Assembly: GCF_934307085.1 (NCBI RefSeq)
Contig: NZ_CAKRCF010000042.1
Span: forward strand, 1-25,439
DNA: 25,439 bases
From: an uncultured Anaerobutyricum sp.
GTDB lineage: Bacteria > Bacillota > Clostridia > Lachnospirales > Lachnospiraceae
Direction: 5' to 3'
Part shown: piece after piece, positions 7,345-15,128 of the stretch
Layout of the letters: each line of letters opens with the position of its first letter
Numbering within the stretch: position 1 is the stretch's first letter
Notes under the pieces: generated by a model
Databases searched by the model: none
Seen by the model: only the letters and a program-made list of their open reading frames with translations
Told to the model about the DNA's origin: nothing
Made by a program: the position numbers and the translations under genes

Positions 7345-7446
7345 AAATAAAAAGGTATTGTAACGCAAAAGTAATATTATAGTGAATAAATGGCAAGCAA
7401 ATATTTTTACATAACAAAACTTTTACCCTTGCGTTACAATGCCTTT
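7345..7446. terminator. Hairpin with long loop at the end of the regulator gene
   Basis: AATAAAAAGGTATTGTAACG (from about 7346) pairs with CGTTACAATGCCTTTTTATT just after the regulator stop, giving a stem of about 23 bp with one internal mismatch and a loop of roughly 50 nt. T-tracts are at both stem ends, so it fits a bidirectional terminator between the converging SorC and regulator genes. Confidence 0.6.
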
Positions 7447-8472
7447 TTATTCTTCATCAATCCAAATTATTTTCCCCATGTTTTCTACGTTGTAGCCGCC
7501 GAGTCCGGCTACTTCTTTTTGGTATTCTGGTGAACGAATGATTTCTATCATTTTCTGGTAAGTTTTTTTGTTGAAGTCTTCTTTTCGAATTACCATATCA
7601 TAGCTTTCTTCCTGTATGAAAATGAAATCAATTCCCGGTACAGACAGACTGTGTTTCTCGCTTCCTACCGCCACATCTGCATCGCCTCTGTTTACTGCCG
7701 CAGCTGCTTCAAGATGAGAACTCACTATATCCTGATATCCATTTACTTCCTGTGTAGGAATTCCTGCTTGTCGCAGCTTTTCATCAATAAGAACTCTTAC
7801 ACCACTTCCCGGTTCCCGATTCACGATTGTTATATCTGATCTTTTAAAATCCTCAAAAGACTGGATGTTTTTAGGATTTCCTTTCTGCACATAAAAACCC
7901 TGCTTTCTTTTTAAAAGATGTAAAACAACAAGGTCGGTTCCCGGCAGCATACTGCTGATATACGGAATATTGTAACTGTTCGTTTTTCCATGCCATAAAT
8001 GCGCTGTTGCAACATTCACCTCTCCCTGATACATTGCGTATAATGCATTATAACTTCCTTTATAAGAACGAAATACATTCTCCCCAATACACTGGTTTAA
8101 ACGATTCGCTAATAAATCAAGAACCATATCCTGTCCACAGATGATAATCTGATTTGCCATTCCCTTCTGTGTTGTTTTGTTTATTCCCGCCATATCAGTC
8201 GGTCCATTTGGTATATTTAATATATTTTTTTCAAATTCATCTTTATCAATATCATTTGTTTGTGTCTTACCTTCATTTAACATGGTACTCGCCTGGCTTC
8301 CATATTGACTTCCATATTGAATATAAAAATCAAGATCTTCCTGGCGAATCCTAAGCTGCTTCCCAAGCTTTGAAGCCTTCAAATCCCCTCTCTTGATCAT
8401 ATCATACACTGTATTCTTTCTTACTTTTAATATTTCCGCTGCCTCTTTGGCAGTCAATAACTTTTCACCCAT
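7447..8472 (-). CDS. One-component regulator: excisionase/BldC-type HTH plus PBP-like (molybdate-sensing?) domain
   Basis: Residues ~1-55 form an HTH_17 (excisionase-type) domain: 'LTAKEAAEILKVRKNTVYDM' then IKRGDLKASKLGKQLRIRQED. A linker of about 50 residues follows, then a type-2 periplasmic-binding-protein-like domain with 'GSYNALYAMYQGEVNVATAH', the DLVVLHL strand, 'NREPGSGVRVLIDEKLRQAG' and 'SSHLEAAAAVNRGDADVAVG'. This HTH-plus-PBP architecture is common in anaerobes next to molybdate/tungstate transporter genes and is thought to sense the oxyanion in the cytoplasm. I chose ATG 8472 because GAAAGG (8485-8490) abuts an upstream ATG at 8484, which would leave no spacing. A 3' fragment of a paralogue lies beside mod copy 2 (22450-22557), supporting a role in mod control. 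Confidence 0.82.
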   Translation of the reverse strand: MGEKLLTAKEAAEILKVRKNTVYDMIKRGDLKASKLGKQLRIRQEDLDFYIQYGSQYGSQASTMLNEGKTQTNDIDKDEFEKNILNIPNGPTDMAGINKTTQKGMANQIIICGQDMVLDLLANRLNQCIGENVFRSYKGSYNALYAMYQGEVNVATAHLWHGKTNSYNIPYISSMLPGTDLVVLHLLKRKQGFYVQKGNPKNIQSFEDFKRSDITIVNREPGSGVRVLIDEKLRQAGIPTQEVNGYQDIVSSHLEAAAAVNRGDADVAVGSEKHSLSVPGIDFIFIQEESYDMVIRKEDFNKKTYQKMIEIIRSPEYQKEVAGLGGYNVENMGKIIWIDEE

Positions 8473-8528
8473 AAAATCAAGCATCCTTTCTACGCCATTT
8501 ATGTTAAAACTGTAAACAGATTTTACTC

Positions 8529-8580
8529 TTTTCTACCCTTTATAGTTTAACTTATATATATACAAAAATATAGTAGAAAA
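8529..8580. promoter_or_regulatory. Inverted repeat upstream of the HTH-PBP regulator
   Basis: TTTTCTAC (8529-8536) and GTAGAAAA (8573-8580) are a perfect 8-bp inverted pair flanking a very AT-rich 36-nt core about 60 nt upstream of the start codon. It could be the regulator's own operator; no exact counterpart is seen at the mod promoters. No convincing -35/-10 pair could be picked. Confidence 0.35.
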
Positions 8581-8661
8581 ATAAACTTGCAATTTTATTT
8601 ACCAACAGAAGAAGTGACATGCTCCCACCTGAAGAGGAAGGAGAATTCTTGCTATATTATG

Positions 8662-8811
8662 TTAAATATGTTCATGAGGATGCCATTGAGAATCATATTT
8701 CTCTGCCATCTCTCTTAAAAGCTTATTATATTCTTTTACATGTTCTTCTGGTGTAATCTCACCGTTCATAAGTTTCTGTCCAAGTTTTTTAAATGCATTC
8801 TCTGAATTCAT
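8662..8811 (-). CDS. Small protein of unknown function (49 aa)
   Basis: A short reading frame starts at ATG 8811, preceded by AGGAG with 7-nt spacing. It encodes MNSENAFKKLGQKLMNGEIT, then PEEHVKEYNKLLREMAEKYD and SQWHPHEHI, then TAA. The body is a charged helix with heptad-like hydrophobics, and the tail is His-rich (H-P-H-E-H). The residue mix and the good ribosome-binding site argue that it is a real gene. It lies on the same strand as the HTH-PBP regulator, about 190 nt upstream of its start. I do not recognise a family. The His/Trp-containing tail could bind a metal, but that is speculation. Confidence 0.55.
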   Translation of the reverse strand: MNSENAFKKLGQKLMNGEITPEEHVKEYNKLLREMAEKYDSQWHPHEHI

Positions 8812-9168
8812 TTTTAACTCTCCTTTTATTTTGTCTAAAATTTTTACGCACGGCTTTTTATTCTATCACAAAATATAAGGAATGATAAGTGGAATTTTAA
8901 GACTTCGATACTCCTCAAAATAATACACAAGTTGTAATTTATTACTCACTACCTGAAGAAATGGGAGTCATATTACATCTAATTATAACAGCTTCCAGTC
9001 ACTTTAGCTACACTTTGTAAAAACTCTATCGTTATAAACAAGGCATATATTTCCACACATTGCAGGAGAAAAAATCTCATGCTATACTTGCTGTAAGATA
9101 CTGCTTATATCTCAACTACCACCACCAAAAAGTGGGAGATACCTACTAAAAACTGAAAGGAGAGCTTT
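8812..9168. other. Gene-free divergent spacer with a MerR promoter
   Basis: About 360 nt of AT-rich sequence separate the small protein gene and the MerR-methyltransferase gene. No coding frame with a credible start is seen. It contains the promoter at 9060-9088 and short CTCCCAC/GTGGGAG-like pairs (around 9112-9140) of unclear meaning. Confidence 0.5.
9060..9088 (+). promoter_or_regulatory. Promoter of the MerR-methyltransferase gene
   Basis: TTGCAG (9060-9065) and TATACT (9083-9088) are spaced by 17 nt, with the inverted repeat GAGA-AAAAA-TCTC inside the spacer. MerR-type activators usually sit on 19-20-nt spacers, so this 17-nt spacing suggests ordinary recognition, perhaps with repression from the spacer repeat. 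Confidence 0.5.
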
Positions 9169-10353
9169 ATGAAAAAAGATGGTTTTTACTCATCCGGAGA
9201 GTTTGCAAAAATGGCTCATATCACAAAAAAAACCTTACGTTATTATGATTCCCACAATATTTTAAAACCTTCTTATCTGACTCCTTATGGGGCACGTTTT
9301 TATTCCGATGAAGATTTTGCCCGCCTGCAACAGATTCTTTTGTTAAAATATCTGGGATTTTCACTTGATGATATTCGAGAAATGACAATCAACGATTCTG
9401 ACTATCATTTTATGGCAGAGGCCTTGAAATTACAAAGAAAACTTGTTCAGGATAAAATAGAACAGCTCCAACTGGTAGAACGTGCGATTCAGGACACCTC
9501 CAAAGTAATTGAAGAAGAACATAGTGTAAACTGGAGTCAGATGCTTAAGCTGATTCATCTTACCGGCATGGAAAAAAGTATGAAAAATCAGTATCAGAAT
9601 GCATCCAATATTTCTGCACGTATTCAGCTTCACAATAAATACAGCACAAACACACAAGGCTGGTTTCCCTGGATTTTTGATCACTGCCACATGGAAGAAC
9701 ATTCTACTGTTCTTGAAATTGGCTGTGGTGATGGTTCTTTATGGCTTGAAAACAAAGAAAAAATTCCAAAACAGCTTCATGTCGTTCTTTCCGATATTTC
9801 AGAAGGAATGCTCCGTGATACCCGCCGTGCCATTCATGCAAATGTAAAAACGGCTCGATTTGATTTTCAGGTTTTTGACTGTGAACGAATTCCATATCCT
9901 GATAATAGCTTTGATCTTATCATCGCCAATCATATTTTATTTTACTGCAAAAATCTTACCTCTGTTTTTGAAGAAATTTCCCGTGTACTAAAAACAGGTG
10001 GCACATTTGTATGCAGCACCTACGGCTCAGCACATATGAAAGAAATCAACGAACTTGTCTCGGATTTCGATGACCGCATCGTCCTTTCAGCAGACCGGCT
10101 TTTTGAACGTTTTGGAAAGGAAAACGGCTCAGATCTTCTTGCTCCGTATTTTCAAAATATAAAGTGGTTATCCTATGAAGACTCCCTCCATGTTACAGAA
10201 CCAGAAACCCTAATATCTTATGTTCTGTCCTGCCACGGTAATCAAAATCAATATATCATTGACCACTATAAAGAATTCCGAAATTATGTAAGAAAAAAAA
10301 CCGAAAACGGATTCACCATCACAAAAGATGCCGGAATTTTTATTACTATTTAA
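9169..10353 (+). CDS. MerR-family regulator fused to a SAM-dependent methyltransferase
   Basis: Residues 5-75 are a MerR winged helix: 'YSSGEFAKMAHITKKTLRYY' then DSHNILKPSYLTPYGARFYS and 'QILLLKYLGFSLDDIREM'. Residues ~80-110 are the usual antiparallel coiled-coil helix. From about residue 150 a class I methyltransferase follows, with motif I VLEIGCGDGS (181-190), the acidic VLSDISEGML, 'FDCERIPYPDNSFDLIIANH' (post-I/II region) and 'ISRVLKTGGTFVCSTYG' (Methyltransf_11 type). The reading frame runs without interruption for 394 residues, so this is a true fusion. GAAAGGAGAG precedes the ATG. The methyltransferase may serve as a ligand (SAM)-binding sensor or modify a toxic compound that the MerR part controls. 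The target is unknown; no neighbouring efflux gene is present. Confidence 0.88.
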   Translation: MKKDGFYSSGEFAKMAHITKKTLRYYDSHNILKPSYLTPYGARFYSDEDFARLQQILLLKYLGFSLDDIREMTINDSDYHFMAEALKLQRKLVQDKIEQLQLVERAIQDTSKVIEEEHSVNWSQMLKLIHLTGMEKSMKNQYQNASNISARIQLHNKYSTNTQGWFPWIFDHCHMEEHSTVLEIGCGDGSLWLENKEKIPKQLHVVLSDISEGMLRDTRRAIHANVKTARFDFQVFDCERIPYPDNSFDLIIANHILFYCKNLTSVFEEISRVLKTGGTFVCSTYGSAHMKEINELVSDFDDRIVLSADRLFERFGKENGSDLLAPYFQNIKWLSYEDSLHVTEPETLISYVLSCHGNQNQYIIDHYKEFRNYVRKKTENGFTITKDAGIFITI

Positions 10354-10416
10354 TTCTCATCTTCAATTTAGGAAAAGACGAGAACCGTGTGAAATAATAG
10401 CAAAAAAAAACACTTG

Positions 10417-10440
10417 AAGATGCCCTTAGGGCATCTTTTA
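10417..10440 (+). terminator. Rho-independent terminator upstream of rmlA
   Basis: AAGATGCCC (10417-10425), loop TTA, GGGCATCTT (10429-10437), then TTATAATT. This compact stem fits a terminator for the MerR-methyltransferase transcript. A second inverted pair (TTCTCATCTT / AAGACGAGAA, about 10352-10382) lies before it without a T-tract. Confidence 0.65.
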
Positions 10441-10482
10441 TAATTATGGTATTGATATGACACAAGAGAAGGAGAATATATA

Positions 10483-11379
10483 ATGAAAGGTATTATTTTA
10501 GCAGGAGGTTCCGGCACACGCCTCTATCCTCTTACCATGGTAACTTCTAAACAATTACTTCCTATTTATGATAAGCCGATGATTTATTATCCAATGTCTG
10601 TTCTTATGAATGCGGGAATCCGTGATATTTTAATTATTTCCACACCACAGGATACTCCGCGTTTTAAAGAATTATTAAAAGATGGAAGTCAGTTTGGTGT
10701 AAATCTGTCTTACGCTGTACAGCCAAGTCCTGATGGACTGGCACAGGCTTTTATTATCGGAGAAGAATTTATTGGCGATGATACGGTTGCTATGGTTCTT
10801 GGCGATAATATTTTTGCCGGACATGGGTTAAAGAAACGTCTCTGTGCCGCTGTTAAAAATGCTGAAAGTGGTAATGGTGCAACCGTTTTCGGTTATTATG
10901 TCGATGATCCGGAACGTTTCGGTATTGTTGAATTTGACCGTAACGGAAAGGCTGTTTCTATCGAAGAAAAACCGGAACACCCAAAGAGTAATTATTGTGT
11001 AACCGGTCTCTATTTCTATGATAACCGTGTTGTAGAATATGCAAAAAATTTAAAGCCAAGTGCAAGGGGGGAACTTGAGATTACAGATCTTAACCGCATT
11101 TACCTTGAAGATAACCGCTTAAACGTTGAGCTTCTTGGACAAGGATTTACATGGCTTGATACTGGAACACATGAAAGCCTTGTTGATGCTACAAACTTTG
11201 TAAAGACAATGGAACAGCACCAGCATCGTAAAATTGCCTGCCTTGAAGAAATCGCTTACTTAAATGGATGGATTTCCAAGGAAGAAGTTCTTAAAGTTTA
11301 CGAAGTTCTCAAAAAGAATGAATACGGTCAGTATTTAAAAGATGTTTTAGATGGAAAGTATCAGGAAAATTTATATTAG
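10483..11379 (+). CDS. rmlA: Glucose-1-phosphate thymidylyltransferase RmlA
   Basis: It catalyses the first step of dTDP-L-rhamnose synthesis, glucose-1-phosphate + dTTP to dTDP-glucose. The 298-residue protein has the nucleotidyltransferase start '[18 protein letters not shown]' with the GGSGTRL P-loop-like signature, '[20 protein letters not shown]', '[13 protein letters not shown]', '[20 protein letters not shown]', '[17 protein letters not shown]' and [13 protein letters not shown]. Length is typical for short RmlA (about 290). AGAAGGAGAA precedes the ATG. It heads an rmlA-rmlB-rmlD-rmlC series, though a 225-nt gap precedes rmlB. Confidence 0.96.
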   Translation: MKGIILAGGSGTRLYPLTMVTSKQLLPIYDKPMIYYPMSVLMNAGIRDILIISTPQDTPRFKELLKDGSQFGVNLSYAVQPSPDGLAQAFIIGEEFIGDDTVAMVLGDNIFAGHGLKKRLCAAVKNAESGNGATVFGYYVDDPERFGIVEFDRNGKAVSIEEKPEHPKSNYCVTGLYFYDNRVVEYAKNLKPSARGELEITDLNRIYLEDNRLNVELLGQGFTWLDTGTHESLVDATNFVKTMEQHQHRKIACLEEIAYLNGWISKEEVLKVYEVLKKNEYGQYLKDVLDGKYQENLY

Positions 11380-11604
11380 ATTCAACTTTTTCGATTTATT
11401 ATAATATTCATTTATTCAGTATCTATTTACTAACATCTATTCACCCGCAATTATTTATTTGACAACTATTTTAATTTGAGAAATACAGCAATTTCATAAA
11501 ATATGATAACGCCAAAGTATATTAAAAAAATATTTTCAACAAAATGTACATTACAACTTATGAAATTACAATATTATTTAGAAGTTTAAAAGGAGTATTT
11601 ACCT
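11380..11604. other. AT-rich spacer between rmlA and rmlB
   Basis: 225 nt of very AT-rich sequence with no credible gene. A TTGACA (11459-11464) is present, but the hexamer 17 nt downstream (AATACA) is a poor -10, so a separate rmlB promoter is possible but unproven. AAAAGGAG precedes rmlB. Confidence 0.4.
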
Positions 11605-12624
11605 ATGACAATCATTGTAACTGGCGGAGCCGGATTTATTGGAAGTAACTTTATTTTTCATATGTTAAACAAATACCCAGATTACCGAATCATTTGTTTA
11701 GACTGCCTGACATACGCAGGTAATCTTTCTACTTTAGAACCAGTAATGGATAATCCAAACTTCCGTTTTGTAAAGGAAAGTATTACTGATAGAGAAGCTG
11801 TATATAAACTGTTTGAAGAAGAACATCCAGACATGGTTGTAAACTTTGCTGCAGAAAGTCATGTTGACCGTTCTATCGAAAACCCAGAAATTTTCTTAGA
11901 CACCAATATCAAAGGTACTGCTGTCCTTATGGATGCCTGCCGCAAATACGGTATCAAACGTTATCATCAGGTAAGTACTGACGAAGTTTACGGTGATCTT
12001 CCATTAGACCGCCCAGACCTTTTCTTCACAGAAGAAACACCAATCCATACAAGCTCCCCTTATAGCAGTTCTAAAGCAGGGGCAGATTTATTAGTTCTCG
12101 CCTACCACAGAACTTACGGATTACCTGTAACTATCAGCCGTTGCTCTAACAACTATGGTCCATATCATTTTCCAGAGAAATTAATTCCTCTTATGATTGC
12201 AAACGCATTAAATGATAAGCCACTCCCTGTTTATGGAAAAGGGGAAAATGTACGTGACTGGCTTTATGTTGAAGACCACTGCCGTGCCATTGATTTAATT
12301 ATCCATAACGGACGTGTTGGCGAAGTATATAATGTTGGCGGACACAACGAAATGAAAAATATCGATATTGTAAAAATCATCTGTAAAGAACTCGGCAAAC
12401 CAGAAAGTCTTATCACTTACGTTGCTGACAGAAAAGGCCATGATATGCGTTATGCTATCGACCCTACTAAGATCCACAATGAACTTGGCTGGCTTCCAGA
12501 AACAAAGTTCACAGACGGTATTAAAAAGACAATCCAGTGGTATCTTGATAATAAGGAATGGTGGGAAACAATCATTTCCGGAGAATATCAGGATTACTAT
12601 GAGAAAATGTACAAAAACCGCTAA
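11605..12624 (+). CDS. rmlB: dTDP-glucose 4,6-dehydratase RmlB
   Basis: It converts dTDP-glucose to dTDP-4-keto-6-deoxyglucose with bound NAD. The 339-residue extended SDR protein shows the Rossmann motif TGGAGFIGSNF (residues 6-16), 'NFAAESHVDRSIENPEIFLD', 'HQVSTDEVYGDL' with the catalytic Thr-Asp-Glu, 'SSPYSSSKAGADLLVLAYHR' with the Tyr-x-x-x-Lys pair, 'CSNNYGPYHFPEKLIPLMI' and 'NVRDWLYVEDHC'. Length and motifs are standard. A good AAAAGGAG site precedes ATG 11605. Confidence 0.97.
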   Translation: MTIIVTGGAGFIGSNFIFHMLNKYPDYRIICLDCLTYAGNLSTLEPVMDNPNFRFVKESITDREAVYKLFEEEHPDMVVNFAAESHVDRSIENPEIFLDTNIKGTAVLMDACRKYGIKRYHQVSTDEVYGDLPLDRPDLFFTEETPIHTSSPYSSSKAGADLLVLAYHRTYGLPVTISRCSNNYGPYHFPEKLIPLMIANALNDKPLPVYGKGENVRDWLYVEDHCRAIDLIIHNGRVGEVYNVGGHNEMKNIDIVKIICKELGKPESLITYVADRKGHDMRYAIDPTKIHNELGWLPETKFTDGIKKTIQWYLDNKEWWETIISGEYQDYYEKMYKNR

Positions 12625-12637
12625 TTCATTTTTCTTT

Positions 12638-12682
12638 ATATGAAGTCAACATTCGGTAGCTTTCCTCTTGTTGGCTTCATAT
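12638..12682. terminator. Hairpin between rmlB and rmlD
   Basis: ATATGAAGTCAAC (12638-12650) pairs with GTTGGCTTCATAT (12670-12682), 13 bp with one G-T type mismatch and a 19-nt loop, followed by TTGAATTT. It could attenuate or terminate read-through, implying separate control of rmlD, or act as an RNA-processing or stability stem within the operon. Confidence 0.5.
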
Positions 12683-12718
12683 TTGAATTTGTAAATATAT
12701 GAAAAGAGGAATTATAAC

Positions 12719-13657
12719 ATGAAATTTTTTGTAACAGGCATTAACGGTCAACTCGGTCATGACGTAATGAACGAGCTTGCCACCCGCGGTTATGAAGGAA
12801 TCGGGTCTGATATTGCCCCGGAATATTCTGGCACTCAAGATGGTTCTCCCGTAACAAAAATGCCTTACATTTCATTAGATATTACAAATAAAGAAGCCGT
12901 AAGCCATATCTTAAAAGAGGCTGCACCAGATGTTGTTGTTCACTGTGCTGCCTGGACTGCTGTTGACCTTGCTGAAGATACCGATAAACAGGAAACTGTA
13001 AAGGAAATCAACGCTGACGGTACACGGTATATCGCTTCTGTCTGCAAAGAACTTGACTGCAAAATGATTTATTTAAGTACAGATTATGTATTTGACGGTC
13101 AGGGAACTATTCCGTGGAAACCAGATTGCAAAAACTATAAACCATTAAATGTATATGGTCAGACCAAACTTCTCGGTGAGCAGGCAGTTGCAAATGTATT
13201 AAAAAAATACTTCATTGTCCGTATCGCATGGGTATTCGGACGAAACGGCAAAAACTTTATTAAAACAATGCTTACCGTCGGCAAAACCCACGATAAACTT
13301 ACCGTAGTTAACGACCAGATTGGAACACCAACCTATACCTTTGATTTGGCAAGGCTTCTTGTTGATATGGCAGAAAGCGACAAATACGGTTATTACCATG
13401 CTACAAACGAAGGCAGTTATATCAGCTGGTATGATTTCACCAAAGAAATATTCCGTCAGGCAGTTGCACTTGGGCATACAGAATACGATGAAAATCATGT
13501 CACAGTCGTTCCTGTCACAACCGCTGAATACGGTCTATCCAAAGCAGCTCGCCCATTTAACAGCAGGTTAGATAAGAGTAAACTGGTTGAAGCCGGATTT
13601 ACACCTTTACCAGATTGGAAAGATGCATTGCAAAGATATTTAAAAGAAGTACTATAA
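12719..13657 (+). CDS. rmlD: dTDP-4-dehydrorhamnose reductase RmlD
   Basis: It catalyses the NADPH-dependent last step forming dTDP-L-rhamnose. The 312-residue protein has the Rossmann motif 'VTGINGQLGHDVMNEL' (residues 5-20), 'VVVHCAAWTAVDLAEDTDKQ', 'MIYLSTDYVFDGQGTIPWKP', 'LNVYGQTKLLGEQAV' with the Tyr/Lys pair, 'FIVRIAWVFGRNGKNFIKTM' and 'TVVNDQIGTPTYTFDLARLL'. GAAAAGAGGAA precedes the ATG. Gene order A-B-D-C differs from the commonest A-C-B-D and B-D-A-C arrangements. The reductase lies 94 nt after rmlB, with a hairpin between. Confidence 0.96.
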   Translation: MKFFVTGINGQLGHDVMNELATRGYEGIGSDIAPEYSGTQDGSPVTKMPYISLDITNKEAVSHILKEAAPDVVVHCAAWTAVDLAEDTDKQETVKEINADGTRYIASVCKELDCKMIYLSTDYVFDGQGTIPWKPDCKNYKPLNVYGQTKLLGEQAVANVLKKYFIVRIAWVFGRNGKNFIKTMLTVGKTHDKLTVVNDQIGTPTYTFDLARLLVDMAESDKYGYYHATNEGSYISWYDFTKEIFRQAVALGHTEYDENHVTVVPVTTAEYGLSKAARPFNSRLDKSKLVEAGFTPLPDWKDALQRYLKEVL

Positions 13658-13856
13658 TAATAAAAAATTACTACCATTCTAAAAAATCTTAGCTATGCGG
13701 CTGAAAATCCTTGTGGTCTTTGAAAAGTTATAATAATCTTAGAAAAAGAATCCTTACAACCTTGAAAAATATTGTAATAATAAAAGTAAATTGTTATAGG
13801 TTTTCAAAAAAACTATTGCAATCAAAAAAATTTTTGAATTAAAGGAGGTCTCACTC

Positions 13857-14468
13857 TTGGGACAGATTAAAGTAAAAAAGAACGTGGGAGGAATCGAGGG
13901 ATTATGTATTATCGAACCTACCCTCCATGGTGATTCCCGCGGTTATTTTATGGAAACATATAATAAAAATGATATGGCAGAAGCCGGACTGACAATGGAG
14001 TTTGTTCAGGACAATCAGTCTGCTTCCTCAAAGGGAGTTCTTCGTGGTCTACATTTCCAGAAACAGCATCCACAAGGTAAGCTTGTCCGCGTAATTAATG
14101 GTGCTGTTTTTGATGTCGTTGTCGATTTACGAAGTCATTCCAAAACTTATGGAAAATGGTTCGGCGAAATTCTTTCTGCAGAAAATAATAAACAATTTTA
14201 TATTCCAGAAGGATTCGCCCACGGGTTCCTTGTCCTGTCTGATACAGCAGAATTTTGCTACAAGTGTACAGACTTCTATCATCCAGGAGATGAAGGAGGA
14301 CTTGCTTGGAATGACCCTGAAATCGGCATTGAATGGCCTGAATTAGTTGGGAAATATAAAGGCTCTCCGTCTGGAGAAGGCTATCACTTAGAAGACGGAA
14401 CTCAACTTACTTTAAGTGATAAAGACCAGAAATGGCTTGGTATAAAAGATACATTTAAATTTTCATAA
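13857..14468 (+). CDS. rmlC: dTDP-4-dehydrorhamnose 3,5-epimerase RmlC
   Basis: It epimerises C3 and C5 of dTDP-4-keto-6-deoxyglucose. The 203-residue cupin has the family landmarks 'IIEPTLHGDSRGYFMETYNK', 'FVQDNQSASSKGVLRGLHFQ' with the catalytic His nearby, 'GKLVRVINGAVFDVVVDLR', 'FYIPEGFAHGFLVLSD' and 'LAWNDPEIGIEWP'. The start is TTG at 13857, preceded by AAAGGAGGT with ideal 8-nt spacing; no ATG before the conserved region is better placed. The TTG start could keep RmlC levels down. Like its neighbours, it has a wide AT-rich upstream gap (199 nt) with no clear promoter consensus. Confidence 0.95.
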   Translation: MGQIKVKKNVGGIEGLCIIEPTLHGDSRGYFMETYNKNDMAEAGLTMEFVQDNQSASSKGVLRGLHFQKQHPQGKLVRVINGAVFDVVVDLRSHSKTYGKWFGEILSAENNKQFYIPEGFAHGFLVLSDTAEFCYKCTDFYHPGDEGGLAWNDPEIGIEWPELVGKYKGSPSGEGYHLEDGTQLTLSDKDQKWLGIKDTFKFS

Positions 14469-14470
14469 AA

Positions 14471-14503
14471 TTTGTCTCATTTTTTTCGCTTTGTCTCACT
14501 TTT
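14471..14503. promoter_or_regulatory. Direct repeat TTTGTCTCAYTTTT upstream of the Xre gene
   Basis: TTTGTCTCATTTTT (14471-14484) and TTTGTCTCACTTTT (14490-14503) are direct repeats 19 nt apart just after the rmlC stop. They could be tandem regulator-binding half sites for the small Xre gene downstream. Confidence 0.4.
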
Positions 14504-14521
14504 ACGACCGTATGTTATTAT

Positions 14522-14575
14522 CAAATTTTGTAAAATAAAACCATATGTATATGCTACAGTGCATAACAAAATTTG
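14522..14575. promoter_or_regulatory. Perfect inverted repeat CAAATTTTGT / ACAAAATTTG upstream of the Xre gene
   Basis: CAAATTTTGT (14522-14531) and ACAAAATTTG (14566-14575) are perfect 10-bp inverted repeats 34 nt apart, ending 18 nt before the ATG at 14594. They fit an autoregulatory operator or a 5'-UTR hairpin. Confidence 0.45.
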
Positions 14576-14593
14576 AACGGAAGGTGGGACATT

Positions 14594-14857
14594 ATGCCAA
14601 AACCATTTACTACTACTGGTAAAAAGAATTTAATAGGTACTAATTTAATTGCTTTAAGAAAAAAATATCATCTATCACAGCGTGGACTTGCACATGAACT
14701 GCAACTCGCTGGTTATGACATGGATAAAAATGTAATCACTAGAATCGAAACTCAACAACGATATGTAACGGATATTGAAATCAAAGCCTTATGCGAGTTA
14801 TTCAACGTCACTTTTGAAGACTTAATCAATCCTGATTTACCTAATCTTCTTCGTTAG
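14594..14857 (+). CDS. Small Xre-family helix-turn-helix protein
   Basis: The 87-residue protein consists almost entirely of an HTH_3 domain: 'IGTNLIALRKKYHLSQRGLA' then HELQLAGYDMDKNVITRIET and 'VTDIEIKALCELFNVTFEDL'. That is a standard lambda-repressor-like five-helix unit with a short Lys-rich N-tail. I chose ATG 14594 because GGAAGGTGGG precedes it with 6-nt spacing; an in-frame ATG at 14573 lies inside the inverted repeat. No effector domain is present, so it may respond through oligomerisation or a partner protein. It stands alone between rmlC and a terminator-like hairpin. Confidence 0.8.
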   Translation: MPKPFTTTGKKNLIGTNLIALRKKYHLSQRGLAHELQLAGYDMDKNVITRIETQQRYVTDIEIKALCELFNVTFEDLINPDLPNLLR

Positions 14858-14859
14858 AT

Positions 14860-14932
14860 AAATAGTAATTTGGTGAGCCGAACCAACGCTGCTGCTGAGA
14901 GGTTTGTGTGTTCAGCTCAACAAATTACTATT
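14860..14932. terminator. Palindromic element A with AAATAGTAATT ends
   Basis: AATAGTAATTTGGTGAGCCG (14861-14880) continuing to 14883 pairs with 14910-14932 (two mismatches over 23 bp) around a 26-nt GC-richer loop. It could terminate the Xre gene, although no T-tract follows. The end sequence AAATAGTAATT and overall size are shared with the hairpin at 17646-17721. Confidence 0.5.
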
Positions 14933-15128
14933 CTCCCGATATTTTAAGTATTCAAAGAATTTTCTGGTTGCCGGTGAAAATCTGTTTTTATCTTTTACCG
15001 CAATTCCTATCTCCCCATAATATGGCTCTTTCAGTGGGCGGATCTCTAATTCATTTGTCTGTTGCTTCCAGAAAAATCTGCCACAGTGTATCAGTTAACC
15101 CAGAGGGTATTCCCTTACCTGCAACAAA
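14912..15128 (-). pseudogene. C-terminal remnant of a LysR-family regulator
   Basis: On the minus strand one frame reads 'NELEIRPLKEPYYGEIGIAV' then KDKNRFSPATRKFFEYLKYR and ENSNLLS before TGA at 14912. This closely follows the usual end of LysR effector-binding domains (hydrophobic strand, 'L-x-P-x-x-P-x-x-x-x-I-x-I-x-x-R/K-x', then the 'F-x-E/x-Y-L' helix). Just upstream, a different frame reads FVAGKGIPSGLTDT, resembling the 'VAAGKGIALVP' segment, so a frameshift separates the two. The N-terminal HTH and most of the effector domain are missing; the preceding bases belong to the S8 peptidase stop. The remnant ends inside palindromic element A. Confidence 0.55.

Noticed and set aside
8600..9145. 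Several CTCCCAC / GTGGGAG-like pairs (around 8617-8640, 8950-8970, 9112-9140) reminiscent of IS200/IS605 ends
   Set aside because: The pairings are short and imperfect and no tnpA/tnpB remnant could be read nearby, so an insertion sequence is not supported.
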